A stretch of DNA of 64,000 nt. Origin: Pseudomonas psychrophila (lineage in GTDB: Bacteria; Pseudomonadota; Gammaproteobacteria; Pseudomonadales; Pseudomonadaceae). The position numbers and the translations under genes were made by a program. The stretch spans positions 62,001 to 126,000 of the forward strand of contig NZ_JYKZ01000002.1 in assembly GCF_001043005.1 (NCBI RefSeq), in the 5' to 3' direction. Shown in pieces: positions 48,338 through 57,898 of the stretch. The notes beneath the pieces were generated by a model. That model saw only the letters and a list, made by a program, of their open reading frames with translations. It was not told where the DNA came from and did no database searches. Every line of letters begins with the position of its first letter. Positions within the stretch are counted from its first letter, which is position 1.

Positions 48338-48423
48338 AGCCGCTGCCGCAGCAGGCTGCGATCGGGCGCGGTTTTCGGGAAATTAAGGTCCTTCGGACCT
48401 TATCGCAGCCTGCGGCAGCGGCT
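48338..48423. repeat. Composite REP-like palindrome (GCCGCTGCCGCAGG family)
   Basis: About 22-bp inverted arms (AGCCGCTGCCG.. / ..CGGCAGCGGCT), with a 3-base bulge in the left arm, enclose a small perfect hairpin AAGGTCC-TTC-GGACCTT (48385-48401). It separates the ZIP gene from convergent npr and may end both transcripts. Confidence 0.7.
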
Positions 48424-48439
48424 ACAGGTTGGCGTGCGG

Positions 48440-48712
48440 CTACTCACCTTCATCGAAGAAGTTGTTGATCAGCGCGACCAGCGCATCCAAAGCTTCCTGT
48501 TCTTTCTCGCCTTCGGTTTTCAGGTGGATGGTGGTCCCTTTGCCGGCGGCGAGCATCATCATTGCCATGATGCTCTTGCCGTCAACCATTGACTCAGGTG
48601 TGCGACCTGCCCGGATCTGGCATGGAAACTGACCTGCGATACCGACGAACTTTGCAGATGCCCGGGCGTGCAAGCCCAGTTTGTTGATGATTTGTATTTC
48701 CAGTGCAGGCAT
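48440..48712 (-). CDS. npr: Phosphocarrier protein NPr (nitrogen PTS HPr)
   Basis: A 90-residue HPr-like protein relaying phosphate from PtsP (EI-Ntr) to PtsN. His15 in KLGLHARASAKFV is the phosphorylation site, and the Ser46-like region is KSIMAMMMLAAGKG. It is the last gene of the rpoN-hpf-ptsN-rapZ-npr group, 15 bases after rapZ. Confidence 0.96.
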   Translation of the reverse strand: MPALEIQIINKLGLHARASAKFVGIAGQFPCQIRAGRTPESMVDGKSIMAMMMLAAGKGTTIHLKTEGEKEQEALDALVALINNFFDEGE

Positions 48713-48727
48713 CGCAGGGTAGATCCT

Positions 48728-49585
48728 TCAAGTAAGGTCGCGGTGGCGAACCTGGACGTTCTTCAGAGTTTCTTGCAGGCACTTGCCCAAGCGTTCAGTC
48801 AGGTAGACGGAGCGGTGATGTCCGCCCGTGCAGCCAATCCCAATCGTTACGTAGGCACGATTGCTTGCGGCAAAGCGTGGTAGCCACTTCAGCAGGTAGC
48901 TGGAGATGTCCTGGAACATTTCTTCGACATCAGGTTGTGCTGCCAGGTAGTCGGCAACCGGCTGATCCAATCCGGATTGCTCACGCAGTTCCGGTTTCCA
49001 ATACGGGTTGGGCAGGCAACGTACGTCAAAGACCAGGTCGGCATCCACTGGCATCCCGCGCTTGAAGCCAAACGACTCAACCAAAAAGGCGGTGCCGGGT
49101 TCTGGTTTGTTCAGCAAGCGCAGCTTGATGGTGTCGCGCAGCTGATACAGGTTCAGATTGGTGGTGTTGATGGTCAGGTCAGCGAGGTCGGCGATCGGTC
49201 CAAGCAGTTGGGTTTCATCGCGAATGGCCTCTGCAAGCGAGCGGCTTGCACTGCTGAGCGGGTGACGCCTGCGTGTTTCCGAGAAGCGCTTGAGCAGGGT
49301 TTCTTCGTCGGCATCCAGGTACAGGACATCGCACTGGATATGCCGGTTGCGAACCTCTTCAAGCAGCTGAGGAAAGCGTGACAAGTGGCTTGGCAGGTTT
49401 CGCGCGTCAATCGACACGGCCACCAACGGCTGAGCCAATTCGGTGTGAATCAGCGCGCGCTCGGCCAGTTCCGGCAGCAAACCTGCCGGCAGGTTGTCGA
49501 TGCAATAGAAACCGTTGTCTTCAAGGACGGCGAGGGCAGTACTTTTACCGGAGCCGGAGCGTCCGCTGACAATTACTAAGCGCAT
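48728..49585 (-). CDS. rapZ: RNase adapter protein RapZ
   Basis: A 285-residue P-loop protein. In E. coli RapZ guides RNase E to the GlmZ sRNA, controlling glucosamine-6-phosphate synthesis. The Walker A is GRSGSGKST (residues 8-16), and the C-terminal region has [15 protein letters not shown]. Two bases separate it from ptsN. Whether the GlmZ role holds in Pseudomonas is not known from sequence. Confidence 0.95.
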   Translation of the reverse strand: MRLVIVSGRSGSGKSTALAVLEDNGFYCIDNLPAGLLPELAERALIHTELAQPLVAVSIDARNLPSHLSRFPQLLEEVRNRHIQCDVLYLDADEETLLKRFSETRRRHPLSSASRSLAEAIRDETQLLGPIADLADLTINTTNLNLYQLRDTIKLRLLNKPEPGTAFLVESFGFKRGMPVDADLVFDVRCLPNPYWKPELREQSGLDQPVADYLAAQPDVEEMFQDISSYLLKWLPRFAASNRAYVTIGIGCTGGHHRSVYLTERLGKCLQETLKNVQVRHRDLT

Positions 49586-49587
49586 GA

Positions 49588-50052
49588 TTAATGACCGTTC
49601 TGTACGTCCAGAACAACCTGATACAACGCTTCGTTGCTGGGTGCGGTGCGCAGTCTTTCGCGCACGTCTTTACGATCGAGCATGCTGGCAATCTGCCGAA
49701 GCAGTTCCAGGTGTGCATCGGTTGCCGCTTCTGGCACCAGCAAAACGAAAAGCAGGTCGACCGGCGCGCCATCGATGGCGTCGAAATCTATAGGGGCGTC
49801 GAGGTGAAGCAAGGCGCTTACAGGCGACTCACAGCCCTTGAGGCGGCAATGGGGTATGGCGATGCCGTTACCAAAACCAGTGGAACCCAGTTTTTCACGG
49901 GCGATAAGGCTCTCAAAAACATCCTGCATTTCGAGACCAGGCACTTCGCGGCTGATCAGGTTGGCAATGTGTTCGAGTGCGCGCTTTTTACTGCCGCCCG
50001 GCGCGTTCACCAAGGAACGGCCGGGGGTCAGGATACTTTCAAGTCGGATCAT
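49588..50052 (-). CDS. ptsN: Nitrogen regulatory PTS EIIA protein PtsN
   Basis: A 154-residue EIIA-Ntr protein of the regulatory PTS, affecting potassium transport, carbon/nitrogen balance and PHA metabolism. The phosphorylated residue is His68 in [11 protein letters not shown]. It lies between hpf (12 bases) and rapZ (2 bases), in the classic rpoN neighbourhood. Confidence 0.96.
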   Translation of the reverse strand: MIRLESILTPGRSLVNAPGGSKKRALEHIANLISREVPGLEMQDVFESLIAREKLGSTGFGNGIAIPHCRLKGCESPVSALLHLDAPIDFDAIDGAPVDLLFVLLVPEAATDAHLELLRQIASMLDRKDVRERLRTAPSNEALYQVVLDVQNGH

Positions 50053-50064
50053 GGGTAGGGAGTA

Positions 50065-50373
50065 TTAACGACCGGTCGCGCCCTGGAGCAGGCTTTGGGT
50101 CTTTTCCTTATGCTTTTTCAGTTGGCGATCAAGCTTGTCAGTGAGCAGATCAATGGCGGCATACATGTCGTCATGCTCGGCGTTGGCAACGACTTCTCCT
50201 CCATGGATATGCAAGGTAGCTTCGATTTTCTGTTTCAGTTTTTCGACCGCCATCGTTACCTGTACGTTGGTAATCTTGTCGAAATGACGCTCAAGTCGGT
50301 CGAGTTTTTCGCCGATGTAAGCGCGTAGCGGTTCGGTGACTTCCAGTTGGTGTCCACTGATGTTGACTTGCAT
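50065..50373 (-). CDS. hpf: Ribosome hibernation-promoting factor, short form
   Basis: A 102-residue protein that stabilises 100S ribosome dimers in stationary phase. The start at MQVNISGHQLEV (50373) has GGAGAAA upstream. Conserved features are LRAYIGEKLDRLERHFD and DDMYAAIDLLTDKLDRQLKKHKEK. It follows rpoN by 75 bases and is likely co-transcribed. Confidence 0.95.
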   Translation of the reverse strand: MQVNISGHQLEVTEPLRAYIGEKLDRLERHFDKITNVQVTMAVEKLKQKIEATLHIHGGEVVANAEHDDMYAAIDLLTDKLDRQLKKHKEKTQSLLQGATGR

Positions 50374-50448
50374 ACAGTTTCTCCTTTGATGCCATTGCAT
50401 AAAGTGGCAGGCCGAGCAGCCTGCCACTGAAACGCCGGGGTCCGTGGC

Positions 50449-51942
50449 TTACATCAAACGCTTGCGTTCGCTCGAAGGCGCTATCCCTAGGGATTCGCGG
50501 TACTTGGCGACGGTGCGACGGGCTACCTGAATACCTTGTGCCTCCAGTAAACCAGCGATCTTGCTGTCACTCAACGGCTTTTTCTGATTTTCAGCGGCAA
50601 CCAGTTTTTTGATGATGGCACGGATGGCAGTGGAGGAGCATTCGCCGCCTTCAGAGGTGCTGACGTGGCTGGAGAAAAAATACTTCAGCTCATAAATACC
50701 ACGCGGGGTATGCATGAATTTTTGTGTGGTAACACGCGAAATGGTGGATTCGTGCATGCCCACTGCTTCTGCGATGTCATGCAGTACCAGTGGCTTCATG
50801 GCCTCGTCGCCATACTCCAGAAAACCGCGCTGATGCTCGACGATTTGGGTCGCCACTTTCATCAGGGTTTCGTTGCGGCTCTGCAGGCTTTTGATAAACC
50901 AGCGCGCTTCTTGCAGCTGGTTGCGCATAAAGGTGTTGTCGGCACTGGTGTCGGCACGGCGCACGAAGCCTGCGTATTGCGGGTTCACCCGCAGGCGTGG
51001 CACTGATTCCTGGTTGAGTTCTACCAGCCAGCGTTCGTTATCCTTGCGCACGATCACGTCCGGAACGACGTACTCGGCTTCGCTGGACTCGATTTGCGAG
51101 CCGGGGCGCGGGTTGAGGCTTTGTACCAGTTCGATGACCTGGCGCAGCTCGTCTTCTTTGAGCTTCATGCGGCGCATGAGCTGGCTGTAGTCGCGTGCGC
51201 CCAGCAAGTCGATGTAATCCGTGACCAGGCGTTTGGCTTCGCTCAGCCACGGCGTCTTGGCCGGGAGCTGGCGCAATTGCAGCAGCAGGCACTCGCCCAG
51301 ATTGCGAGCACCAATGCCGGAGGGTTCGAATTGCTGAATGCGGTGTAATACGGCTTCAATTTCGTCGAGTTCGATATCCAGCTCAGGGTCGAACGCTTCG
51401 AGAATCTCTTCGAGGGTTTCGTCCAGGTAGCCCTGGTTATTGATGCAGTCGATGAGGGTTACACCGATCAGTCGGTCGGTGTCGGACATCGGTGCAAGGT
51501 TCAACTGCCATAGCAAGTGGCTTTGCAGACTCTCGCCAGCAGACGTACGGGTGGTGAAGTCCCACTCGTCATCGTCGTTGCTTGGCAGGCTGCTAGCGCT
51601 GGTCTGATAAACATCCTCCCAGGCCGTGTCCACAGGCAGCTCGTTGGGGATGCGGTCGCCCCAGTCGCCGTCTTCCAGGTTGTCTACAGTCTGTGCGGAC
51701 TCCTGATAGGTGGGCTCCTGAACGTCGGTATTGGGTTTTTGCTCGATGTTGTCGGCCAAGGGGTCTGCATTGTCGAAGTCGTCGCCTTCTTCCTGGCGTT
51801 CGAGCATCGGATTGGACTCCAGGGCTTCCTGGATTTCCTGTTGCAGGTCGAGGGTCGACAATTGGAGCAGGCGGATGGCCTGTTGCAGCTGAGGTGTCAT
51901 AGTCAGCTGCTGGCCCATTCTCAGGACTAGCGATGGTTTCAT
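50449..51942 (-). CDS. rpoN: RNA polymerase sigma-54 factor
   Basis: The 497-residue sigma54 directs RNA polymerase to -24/-12 promoters for nitrogen, motility and other genes, with enhancer-binding proteins. The glutamine-rich activator region I ([21 protein letters not shown]), core-binding domain, HTH and the C-terminal RpoN box [10 protein letters not shown] are all present. A 242-base gap separates it from lptB. Confidence 0.98.
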   Translation of the reverse strand: MKPSLVLRMGQQLTMTPQLQQAIRLLQLSTLDLQQEIQEALESNPMLERQEEGDDFDNADPLADNIEQKPNTDVQEPTYQESAQTVDNLEDGDWGDRIPNELPVDTAWEDVYQTSASSLPSNDDDEWDFTTRTSAGESLQSHLLWQLNLAPMSDTDRLIGVTLIDCINNQGYLDETLEEILEAFDPELDIELDEIEAVLHRIQQFEPSGIGARNLGECLLLQLRQLPAKTPWLSEAKRLVTDYIDLLGARDYSQLMRRMKLKEDELRQVIELVQSLNPRPGSQIESSEAEYVVPDVIVRKDNERWLVELNQESVPRLRVNPQYAGFVRRADTSADNTFMRNQLQEARWFIKSLQSRNETLMKVATQIVEHQRGFLEYGDEAMKPLVLHDIAEAVGMHESTISRVTTQKFMHTPRGIYELKYFFSSHVSTSEGGECSSTAIRAIIKKLVAAENQKKPLSDSKIAGLLEAQGIQVARRTVAKYRESLGIAPSSERKRLM

Positions 51943-52117
51943 GGCAGGGGCTTAACACCTTATTCGCCGGCGCACATGGCGCCATCCACTACAGGGCGCG
52001 TGAGCGCCAAACATAAGCAAATTATATGCCTGAAACCGGTGCGTTTGCCTAGGGGGCGTTCTCAATTAGTTTCCACGGCGATGGGCAAACCAATTTAGAG
52101 CGCGCCAATGAGCGGCT

Positions 52118-52151
52118 GGGCAATAAAAATCATGGGGACTTTTTACTGCCC
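52118..52151. other. Hairpin in the lptB-rpoN gap
   Basis: A 12-bp stem with one mismatch (GGGCAATAAAAA against TTTTTACTGCCC) and 10-base loop, 34 bases after the lptB stop on the minus strand. It may attenuate read-through from lpt genes into rpoN. The rest of the gap (51943-52117) presumably holds the rpoN promoter; I see no strong match. Confidence 0.4.
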
Positions 52152-52184
52152 CTGGTGCTCTGGCAACACGCTCCATGCCTGGAT

Positions 52185-52910
52185 TTACAGGCGGAACTCG
52201 TGGCCCAGGTAAACTTCTCTCACCAGTTTGTTGGCAAGAATCGTTTCTGCATCACCTTCAGCGATCAACTGTCCGTCGTTCACGATATAAGCGGTTTCGC
52301 AGATATCGAGTGTTTCGCGCACGTTGTGATCGGTGATCAGCACGCCAATGCCTTTGGCCTTGAGGTGATGAATGATTTGCTTGATATCGCCCACCGAAAT
52401 CGGGTCAACCCCGGCGAACGGCTCGTCGAGGAGGATGAACTTGGGCGCAGTGGCCAAGGCGCGGGCAATTTCGACCCGGCGACGTTCACCACCCGACAGG
52501 CTCATGCCCAGGTTGTCGCGGATGTGGTTGATGTGGAACTCCTGCAGCAGGCTTTCCAGCTCTTTGCGCCGACTGGCCTTGTCGAGCTCCTTGCGTGTTT
52601 CGAGGATCGCCATGATGTTATCCGCTACAGACAGCTTGCGGAAAATCGAGGCTTCCTGCGGCAAGTAACCAATGCCGGCGCGTGCGCGGCCGTGCATCGG
52701 TTCGTGGCTGACATCCAGATCATCGATCAGGACGCGACCCTGATCGGCATGCACCAGGCCGACAATCATGTAGAAGCACGTAGTCTTGCCCGCGCCGTTA
52801 GGGCCGAGCAAGCCCACGATTTGCCCGCTGTCGATCGACAGGCTGACATCACGTACTACCTGACGGCTCTTGTAGCTTTTGGCCAGATGCTGGGCTTTCA
52901 GAGTTGCCAT
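52185..52910 (-). CDS. lptB: LPS export ATPase LptB
   Basis: The 241-residue cytoplasmic ATPase powers LptFG, which extracts LPS from the inner membrane. Walker A is [12 protein letters not shown], signature LSGGERRR and Walker [13 protein letters not shown]. It overlaps lptA by one base (TAATG), giving the lptC-lptA-lptB order. Confidence 0.98.
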   Translation of the reverse strand: MATLKAQHLAKSYKSRQVVRDVSLSIDSGQIVGLLGPNGAGKTTCFYMIVGLVHADQGRVLIDDLDVSHEPMHGRARAGIGYLPQEASIFRKLSVADNIMAILETRKELDKASRRKELESLLQEFHINHIRDNLGMSLSGGERRRVEIARALATAPKFILLDEPFAGVDPISVGDIKQIIHHLKAKGIGVLITDHNVRETLDICETAYIVNDGQLIAEGDAETILANKLVREVYLGHEFRL

Positions 52911-53455
52911 TACTGGGCCTTCTGCGGGTCGGTTTTCTTCTTGGGCTGGATCACCATGTCGATGCGTGGGCGAGGCGCTGTTACCTGGCTACCATTTGCA
53001 CGACCGGCGTTGGCGACTTGTTTCACCGTGTCGTAAACGATTTTCTCGCCTTCGGTGGTGTTGCCGTCGTTGATGACTTTGGCCTTGTCGATCAGCACGA
53101 TGCGATTTTGCGGCGCATGGTACTGAATGGTCACGGCGTAAGCCTGAACCGGTTTAGGATCTGTGGCTTTTTGCAGTTGCTCGAAGTAAGCCAGGTTGCC
53201 TACGGAGGTCACCACGTCGATTTCGCCCGCTGCGTTACGGGTGATGGTGACGGTGTTGCCGGTGATTTTCATCGAGCCCTGGGTGATGATCACATCGCCC
53301 TTGTAGGTGGCGATGCCTTGCTTGTCATCCAGTTGTGCTTCGTTGGCCTGAATGCGGATAGGTTGCTCGTTGTCGTTCGGCAGAGCCCAGGCGCTCACGC
53401 TTCCCAGTGCTGCGCTCAAGCTGAGCAATAAAGGGAGGGTTTTAACGAGACTCAT
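52910..53455 (-). CDS. lptA: LPS transport periplasmic protein LptA
   Basis: A 181-residue precursor with a signal peptide ([24 protein letters not shown]) and the OstA-like beta-jellyroll ([33 protein letters not shown]) that bridges LPS across the periplasm. It overlaps lptC by 14 bases and lptB by 1. The C-terminus is Lys/Gln-rich. Confidence 0.95.
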   Translation of the reverse strand: MSLVKTLPLLLSLSAALGSVSAWALPNDNEQPIRIQANEAQLDDKQGIATYKGDVIITQGSMKITGNTVTITRNAAGEIDVVTSVGNLAYFEQLQKATDPKPVQAYAVTIQYHAPQNRIVLIDKAKVINDGNTTEGEKIVYDTVKQVANAGRANGSQVTAPRPRIDMVIQPKKKTDPQKAQ

Positions 53456-54014
53456 ACTGTCCTCTTACGTTGGACAGCAGGTCCATCCTGCCGTCTTTCA
53501 AATATGCTTTCATTCCCTTGCCAGTAGTAACGCCGCCAGCACCGTCGATTCTAACGTCTCGCTCGGTCTGCGCATATTGCTTCTGCGGGAATACAGTCAT
53601 GCGTGTACTGGTAATAATAGTGGTGCGTTTTTTCTCGTCGGTACGGGCTATGCGCACCGAGTCGATCAGCTCGACCTCGGTACCGTCCGGATTGACTTCG
53701 CCGCGCTCACTTTTCACGTCCCATGGGTAAGCCGTACCGCGATAAAGCTGCATTTTCGGGTTGGTCAGTTGAGTAACCTCCGAAGCTTTCAAATGTTCAA
53801 GCTTCTCGGAGGTCATCTCGTACTGCAGCTTGCCGTCGGGCAGAAACTGTAGGCTGCGTGCGTTGGTTGCGAAATAGTCGATAGCATTTTCGTCAACGGC
53901 CACGGTCGGGGCGTCGAGAAAGCGTTCCGGCCTGATATTCCAATAGCCAACTGCTGCAAACAGCGAAGCAATGACCGCGAACAGCAGTATTTGGCGAATC
54001 TTTTTGCTCAGCAT
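53442..54014 (-). CDS. lptC: LPS export protein LptC
   Basis: A 190-residue bitopic protein that takes LPS from LptFG and passes it to LptA. It has one N-terminal membrane helix (RQILLFAVIASLFAAVGYW) and a jellyroll with the family's AEVTQLTNPKMQLY-like segment and YEMTSEKLEHL. It lies 8 bases after kdsC and overlaps lptA by 14 bases. Confidence 0.94.
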   Translation of the reverse strand: MLSKKIRQILLFAVIASLFAAVGYWNIRPERFLDAPTVAVDENAIDYFATNARSLQFLPDGKLQYEMTSEKLEHLKASEVTQLTNPKMQLYRGTAYPWDVKSERGEVNPDGTEVELIDSVRIARTDEKKRTTIITSTRMTVFPQKQYAQTERDVRIDGAGGVTTGKGMKAYLKDGRMDLLSNVRGQYESR

Positions 54015-54022
54015 ATAAAGCT

Positions 54023-54547
54023 CTATAGGTAGGCGGCGTGGGCTGCGTCCAGGCTGCCCTGGGCACGCAGAATCAGCTCGCAGAATTCGCGGGCGGCACC
54101 TTCGCCACCACGTGCCTGGGTAACGCCATGGGCGTGCTCGCGAACAAAACTTGCGGCATTGGCTACTGCCATGCCAAGGCCGACGCGACGGATAACCGGC
54201 AAGTCAGGCAAATCGTCGCCCAGATAGGCAACCTGTTCATAGCTTAGGTTGAGTTGGCCAAGAAGCTCGTCCAACACCACCAATTTATCTTCCCGGCCCT
54301 GATAGAGATACGGGATGCCCAGATTTTGCGCGCGGCGTTCGACTACAGGGGTTTTGCGACCGCTGATAATTGCGGTCTGAACACCGGCCGCCATCAGCAT
54401 CTTGATGCCTTGGCCGTCGAGGGTGTTGAATGTTTTGAATTCGCTGCCGTCTTCGAGAAAGTACAGGCGGCCGTCGGTCAACACACCGTCAACGTCAAAA
54501 ATGGCAAGCTTGATGCCCTTGCCGCGCTTGAGAAGATCCTGGGTCAT
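54023..54547 (-). CDS. kdsC: KDO-8-phosphate phosphatase KdsC
   Basis: A 174-residue HAD phosphatase that releases KDO from KDO-8-phosphate for LPS core. The HAD nucleophile motif is AIFDVDGVLTDGRLYF, motif II IISGRKTPVV and motif IV YLGDDLPDLPVI. It overlaps kdsD by one base (TAATG), matching pathway order. Confidence 0.96.
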   Translation of the reverse strand: MTQDLLKRGKGIKLAIFDVDGVLTDGRLYFLEDGSEFKTFNTLDGQGIKMLMAAGVQTAIISGRKTPVVERRAQNLGIPYLYQGREDKLVVLDELLGQLNLSYEQVAYLGDDLPDLPVIRRVGLGMAVANAASFVREHAHGVTQARGGEGAAREFCELILRAQGSLDAAHAAYL

Positions 54548-55521
54548 TACATTACTCCTGCGCGTAGCAAATCGTGCATGTTCAAAGCGCCAACCGGGCG
54601 GTCTTGCTTGTCGACAACAACCAGTGCGCTGATTTTGTGGTCTTCCATGATCTTCAGGGCTTCGGCTGCCAGCATGTCGGCGCGGGCGGTTTTGCCGTGG
54701 GGGGTCATGACAGCATCGATGGTTGCGTTGCGGATATCGATTTCGCGGTCCAGGGTGCGGCGCAAGTCACCGTCAGTGAAAATCCCGGCCAGACGGCCAT
54801 CTTCTTCAATGACGACAGTCATGCCCAGGCCCTTGTGGGTCATTTCCATCAACGCTTCTTTGAGCAGGGTGCCACGCATGACTTGCGGCAACTCATCGCC
54901 AGAGTGCATGACGTTTTCGACCTTGAGCAGCAAACGGCGGCCCAGTGCTCCACCAGGATGGGAGAAGGCAAAGTCTTCGGCCGTAAAACCACGGGCTTCG
55001 AGCAGTGCTATGGCCAGTGCGTCGCCCAGCACCAGGGTGGCCGTGGTGGAGGAGGTGGGCGCCAGGTTTAGCGGGCAGGCCTCCTGGGCCACGCTTGCAT
55101 CAAGGCTCACATCGGCAGCCTTGGCCAAGGGCGACTGCGGATTTCCCGTCATGCTGATCAATTTGATGCCCAGGCGCTTGATCAAAGGCAGCAAGGTGAC
55201 GATTTCGGCGGTTGAGCCGGAATTGGACAGCGCGAGGATGATGTCATCGCGGGTGATCATGCCCATGTCACCGTGGCTGGCTTCTGCCGGATGGACGAAA
55301 AAAGCCGTGGTGCCGGTGCTTGCCAGGGTGGCGGCAATTTTGTTGCCTATGTGCCCTGACTTGCCCATGCCGACCACGACTACCCGGCCTTTACTTGCCA
55401 AAATCATCTCGCAAGCGCGTACAAAATCTGCGTCGATATGAGTCAGCAAGCCCTCTACGGCTTCCAGTTCGAGGCGGATGGTACGTTGGGCAGATTGAAT
55501 CAGGTCGCTGGATTGGCTCAT
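54547..55521 (-). CDS. kdsD: Arabinose-5-phosphate isomerase KdsD
   Basis: A 324-residue enzyme that converts ribulose-5-P to arabinose-5-P for KDO. The SIS domain shows KGRVVVVGMGKSGHIGNKIAATLAS, HPAEASHGDMGMI and SNSGSTAEIV; two C-terminal CBS domains follow (VMHSGDELPQV and VMTPHGKTARAD). It is first in kdsD-kdsC-lptCAB and diverges from mlaF. Confidence 0.96.
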   Translation of the reverse strand: MSQSSDLIQSAQRTIRLELEAVEGLLTHIDADFVRACEMILASKGRVVVVGMGKSGHIGNKIAATLASTGTTAFFVHPAEASHGDMGMITRDDIILALSNSGSTAEIVTLLPLIKRLGIKLISMTGNPQSPLAKAADVSLDASVAQEACPLNLAPTSSTTATLVLGDALAIALLEARGFTAEDFAFSHPGGALGRRLLLKVENVMHSGDELPQVMRGTLLKEALMEMTHKGLGMTVVIEEDGRLAGIFTDGDLRRTLDREIDIRNATIDAVMTPHGKTARADMLAAEALKIMEDHKISALVVVDKQDRPVGALNMHDLLRAGVM

Positions 55522-55689
55522 GGTTGAAGTCGGGTAGCCTGAGAAAAGGCAACGATTATAGCGGTTATGTGGCGTTCCCTCACGCTTGATCGCAGTGCTT
55601 TATTGCCTGCATAGGTAAAGTGTTCGTGTGTTTACAGAAAAACCGTCTTTATTTCGCTGTATTGAGGCTTAACCGGCACTCCTTCGGTC

Positions 55690-55719
55690 TTGGGCGGTCA
55701 CTATGAGCAGTGGTATAGT
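55690..55719 (+). promoter_or_regulatory. Candidate mlaF promoter
   Basis: TTGGGC-N18-TATAGT lies 95 bases before mlaF in the 292-base kdsD/mlaF divergent gap. It is a good -10 with a fair -35. Confidence 0.4.
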
Positions 55720-55813
55720 TCGCCGCCAGTTCGGCCCGCCAGGGAACGCGTGCTTCTTGATAAGAAGTTTGGTGTCCGGGTGAGAGGCAGAGGCTGCATC
55801 GCAAGGAGTTTAG

Positions 55814-56623
55814 ATGAGCGCCGATAACGCCTACGCGGTCGAGCTGAAGGGAGTGTCCTTCAAGCGCGGTACGCGCAGCATCTTCAATAATGTCGATATT
55901 CGAATTCCCCGTGGCAAGGTCACGGGAATCATGGGCCCGTCGGGCTGCGGCAAAACCACACTATTGCGCCTGATGGGCATGCAACTGCGTCCCAGCAGCG
56001 GCGAAGTGTGGGTCAACAATCAAAACCTGCCGACTCTGTCGCGCAGTGATTTGTTTGATGCCCGCAAGCACATGGGTGTGTTGTTTCAGAGTGGTGCGCT
56101 GTTCACTGATCTGGATGTATTCGAGAACGTTGCCTTCCCGCTGCGGGTGCATACCCAACTGCCTGAAGAAATGATTCGTGACATCGTGCTGCTGAAATTG
56201 CAGGCGGTGGGCTTGCGCGGGGCTATCGATCTGATGCCCGACGAGTTGTCCGGCGGCATGAAGCGTCGGGTGGCCTTGGCGCGCGCGATTGCCCTGGATC
56301 CGCAAATCCTGATGTATGACGAACCCTTCGTGGGCCAGGACCCTATTGCAATGGGGGTGCTGGTACGGCTGATTCGTCTGCTTAATGATGCGCTGGGTAT
56401 CACCAGTATTGTGGTGTCGCACGACCTGGCTGAAACCGCGAGTATCGCTGACTACCTATATGTAGTCGGTGATGGTCAGGTGCTGGGGCAGGGGACGCCT
56501 GAAGAATTGATGAACGCCGATAACCCGCGCATTCGTCAGTTCATGACCGGCGATCCGGATGGCCCGGTTCCGTTTCACTTTCCGGCGTCGGACTACCGAA
56601 CCGATCTACTGGGGAAGCGCTGA
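55814..56623 (+). CDS. mlaF: Phospholipid ABC transporter ATPase MlaF
   Basis: The 269-residue ATPase of the MlaFEDB complex, which moves phospholipids between outer and inner membrane to keep outer-leaflet lipid asymmetry. Walker A GPSGCGKTTLLR, signature LSGGMKRR and Walker B ILMYDEPFVGQD are present. AAGGAG lies upstream. It shares TGATG with mlaE. In Pseudomonas the operon is also known as ttg2 (solvent and antibiotic tolerance). Confidence 0.97.
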   Translation: MSADNAYAVELKGVSFKRGTRSIFNNVDIRIPRGKVTGIMGPSGCGKTTLLRLMGMQLRPSSGEVWVNNQNLPTLSRSDLFDARKHMGVLFQSGALFTDLDVFENVAFPLRVHTQLPEEMIRDIVLLKLQAVGLRGAIDLMPDELSGGMKRRVALARAIALDPQILMYDEPFVGQDPIAMGVLVRLIRLLNDALGITSIVVSHDLAETASIADYLYVVGDGQVLGQGTPEELMNADNPRIRQFMTGDPDGPVPFHFPASDYRTDLLGKR

Positions 56624-57420
56624 TGCGCAGACATTCATTAATGGACCGTATCGGCTTGTTTGGTCGAGCCGGAATCGACATCGTCTCGGTGCTGGGGCGG
56701 TCGACGATTTTCCTGTTTCATGCACTGCTTGGGCGGGGCGGTCTTGGCGGCGGGTTTGGGTTGCTGATCAAGCAACTGCACTCCGTTGGCGTCATGTCGC
56801 TGGTGATCATCGTGGTGTCCGGCATATTCATCGGCATGGTGCTGGCGCTGCAAGGTTTCAGTATTCTGTCCAGCTATGGTTCCGAGCAGGCGGTTGGGCA
56901 GATGGTGGCCCTTACTCTGTTGCGTGAGCTGGGGCCGGTGGTGACCGCTTTGCTGTTCGCCGGGCGGGCAGGTTCTGCGTTGACCGCTGAAATCGGCAAC
57001 ATGAAATCGACCGAGCAGTTGTCCAGTCTGGAAATGATTGGGGTCGACCCCCTCAAGTACATCATTGCGCCACGGTTGTGGGCCGGGTTTATTTCCCTGC
57101 CTGTGCTGGCGATGATTTTCAGTGTGGTCGGCATTTGGGGCGGTTCATGGGTTGCAGTGGACTGGCTGGGTGTCTATGACGGCTCGTACTGGGCCAATAT
57201 GCAAAATAGCGTGACCTTCAGTGGTGACGTACTTAACGGGATCATCAAAAGCATCGTCTTTGCTTTTGTGGTGACCTGGATTGCCGTGTTTCAAGGTTAT
57301 GACTGTGAGCCCACATCAGAGGGGATCAGCCGTGCCACTACCAAGACCGTGGTGTATGCCTCTCTGGCAGTACTCGGGCTGGACTTCATTTTGACTGCCT
57401 TGATGTTTGGAGATTTCTGA
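56623..57420 (+). CDS. mlaE: Phospholipid ABC transporter permease MlaE
   Basis: The 265-residue inner-membrane permease of the Mla system, with about five membrane helices. It shows the family's SLVIIVVSGIFIGMVLALQGF, LGPVVTALLFAGRAGSALTAEIG and EQLSSLEMIGVDPLKYIIAPR segments. It overlaps both neighbours by 1 base. Confidence 0.97.
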   Translation: MRRHSLMDRIGLFGRAGIDIVSVLGRSTIFLFHALLGRGGLGGGFGLLIKQLHSVGVMSLVIIVVSGIFIGMVLALQGFSILSSYGSEQAVGQMVALTLLRELGPVVTALLFAGRAGSALTAEIGNMKSTEQLSSLEMIGVDPLKYIIAPRLWAGFISLPVLAMIFSVVGIWGGSWVAVDWLGVYDGSYWANMQNSVTFSGDVLNGIIKSIVFAFVVTWIAVFQGYDCEPTSEGISRATTKTVVYASLAVLGLDFILTALMFGDF

Positions 57421-57887
57421 TGCAAAACCGCACCATGGAAATCGGTGTCGGCCTGTTCCTGCTGGCTGGCATCCTGGCTTTGCTACTGCTCGCCCTGCGG
57501 GTCAGCGGACTGTCCCCGACCGCCAGTACCGACACCTACAAGCTGTATGCCAATTTTGACAACATTGCCGGCCTGACCGTGCGCGCCAAAGTCACCATGG
57601 CGGGCGTGACCATAGGCAAGGTTACGGCGATTGATCTGGACCGTGACAACTACATGGCCCGTGTCACACTGCAGCTCGAAAAAGCGGTGGATAACCTGCC
57701 GACCGACTCGACTGCGTCTATTCTCACAGCGGGCCTGCTGGGCGAGAAATACATCGGTTTGAGCGTGGGTGGCGAAGACACTGTGCTCAAGGACGGTGGC
57801 ACCATTCACGACACTCAGTCGTCGCTGGTCCTTGAAGACCTGATCGGTAAATTCCTGCTCAATACCGTTAGCAAAGACGCCAAATAA
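57420..57887 (+). CDS. mlaD: Phospholipid-binding MCE protein MlaD
   Basis: A 155-residue inner-membrane-anchored protein with one N-terminal helix (IGVGLFLLAGILALLLLALRV) and an MCE domain (YANFDNIAGLTVRAKVTMAGVTIGKVTAIDLD). It forms hexameric rings around MlaE. The C-terminus has the usual GLLGEKYIGLSVGGE hydrophobic pore-loop region. Confidence 0.96.
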   Translation: MQNRTMEIGVGLFLLAGILALLLLALRVSGLSPTASTDTYKLYANFDNIAGLTVRAKVTMAGVTIGKVTAIDLDRDNYMARVTLQLEKAVDNLPTDSTASILTAGLLGEKYIGLSVGGEDTVLKDGGTIHDTQSSLVLEDLIGKFLLNTVSKDAK

Positions 57888-57898
57888 GGAGCTTTAAG

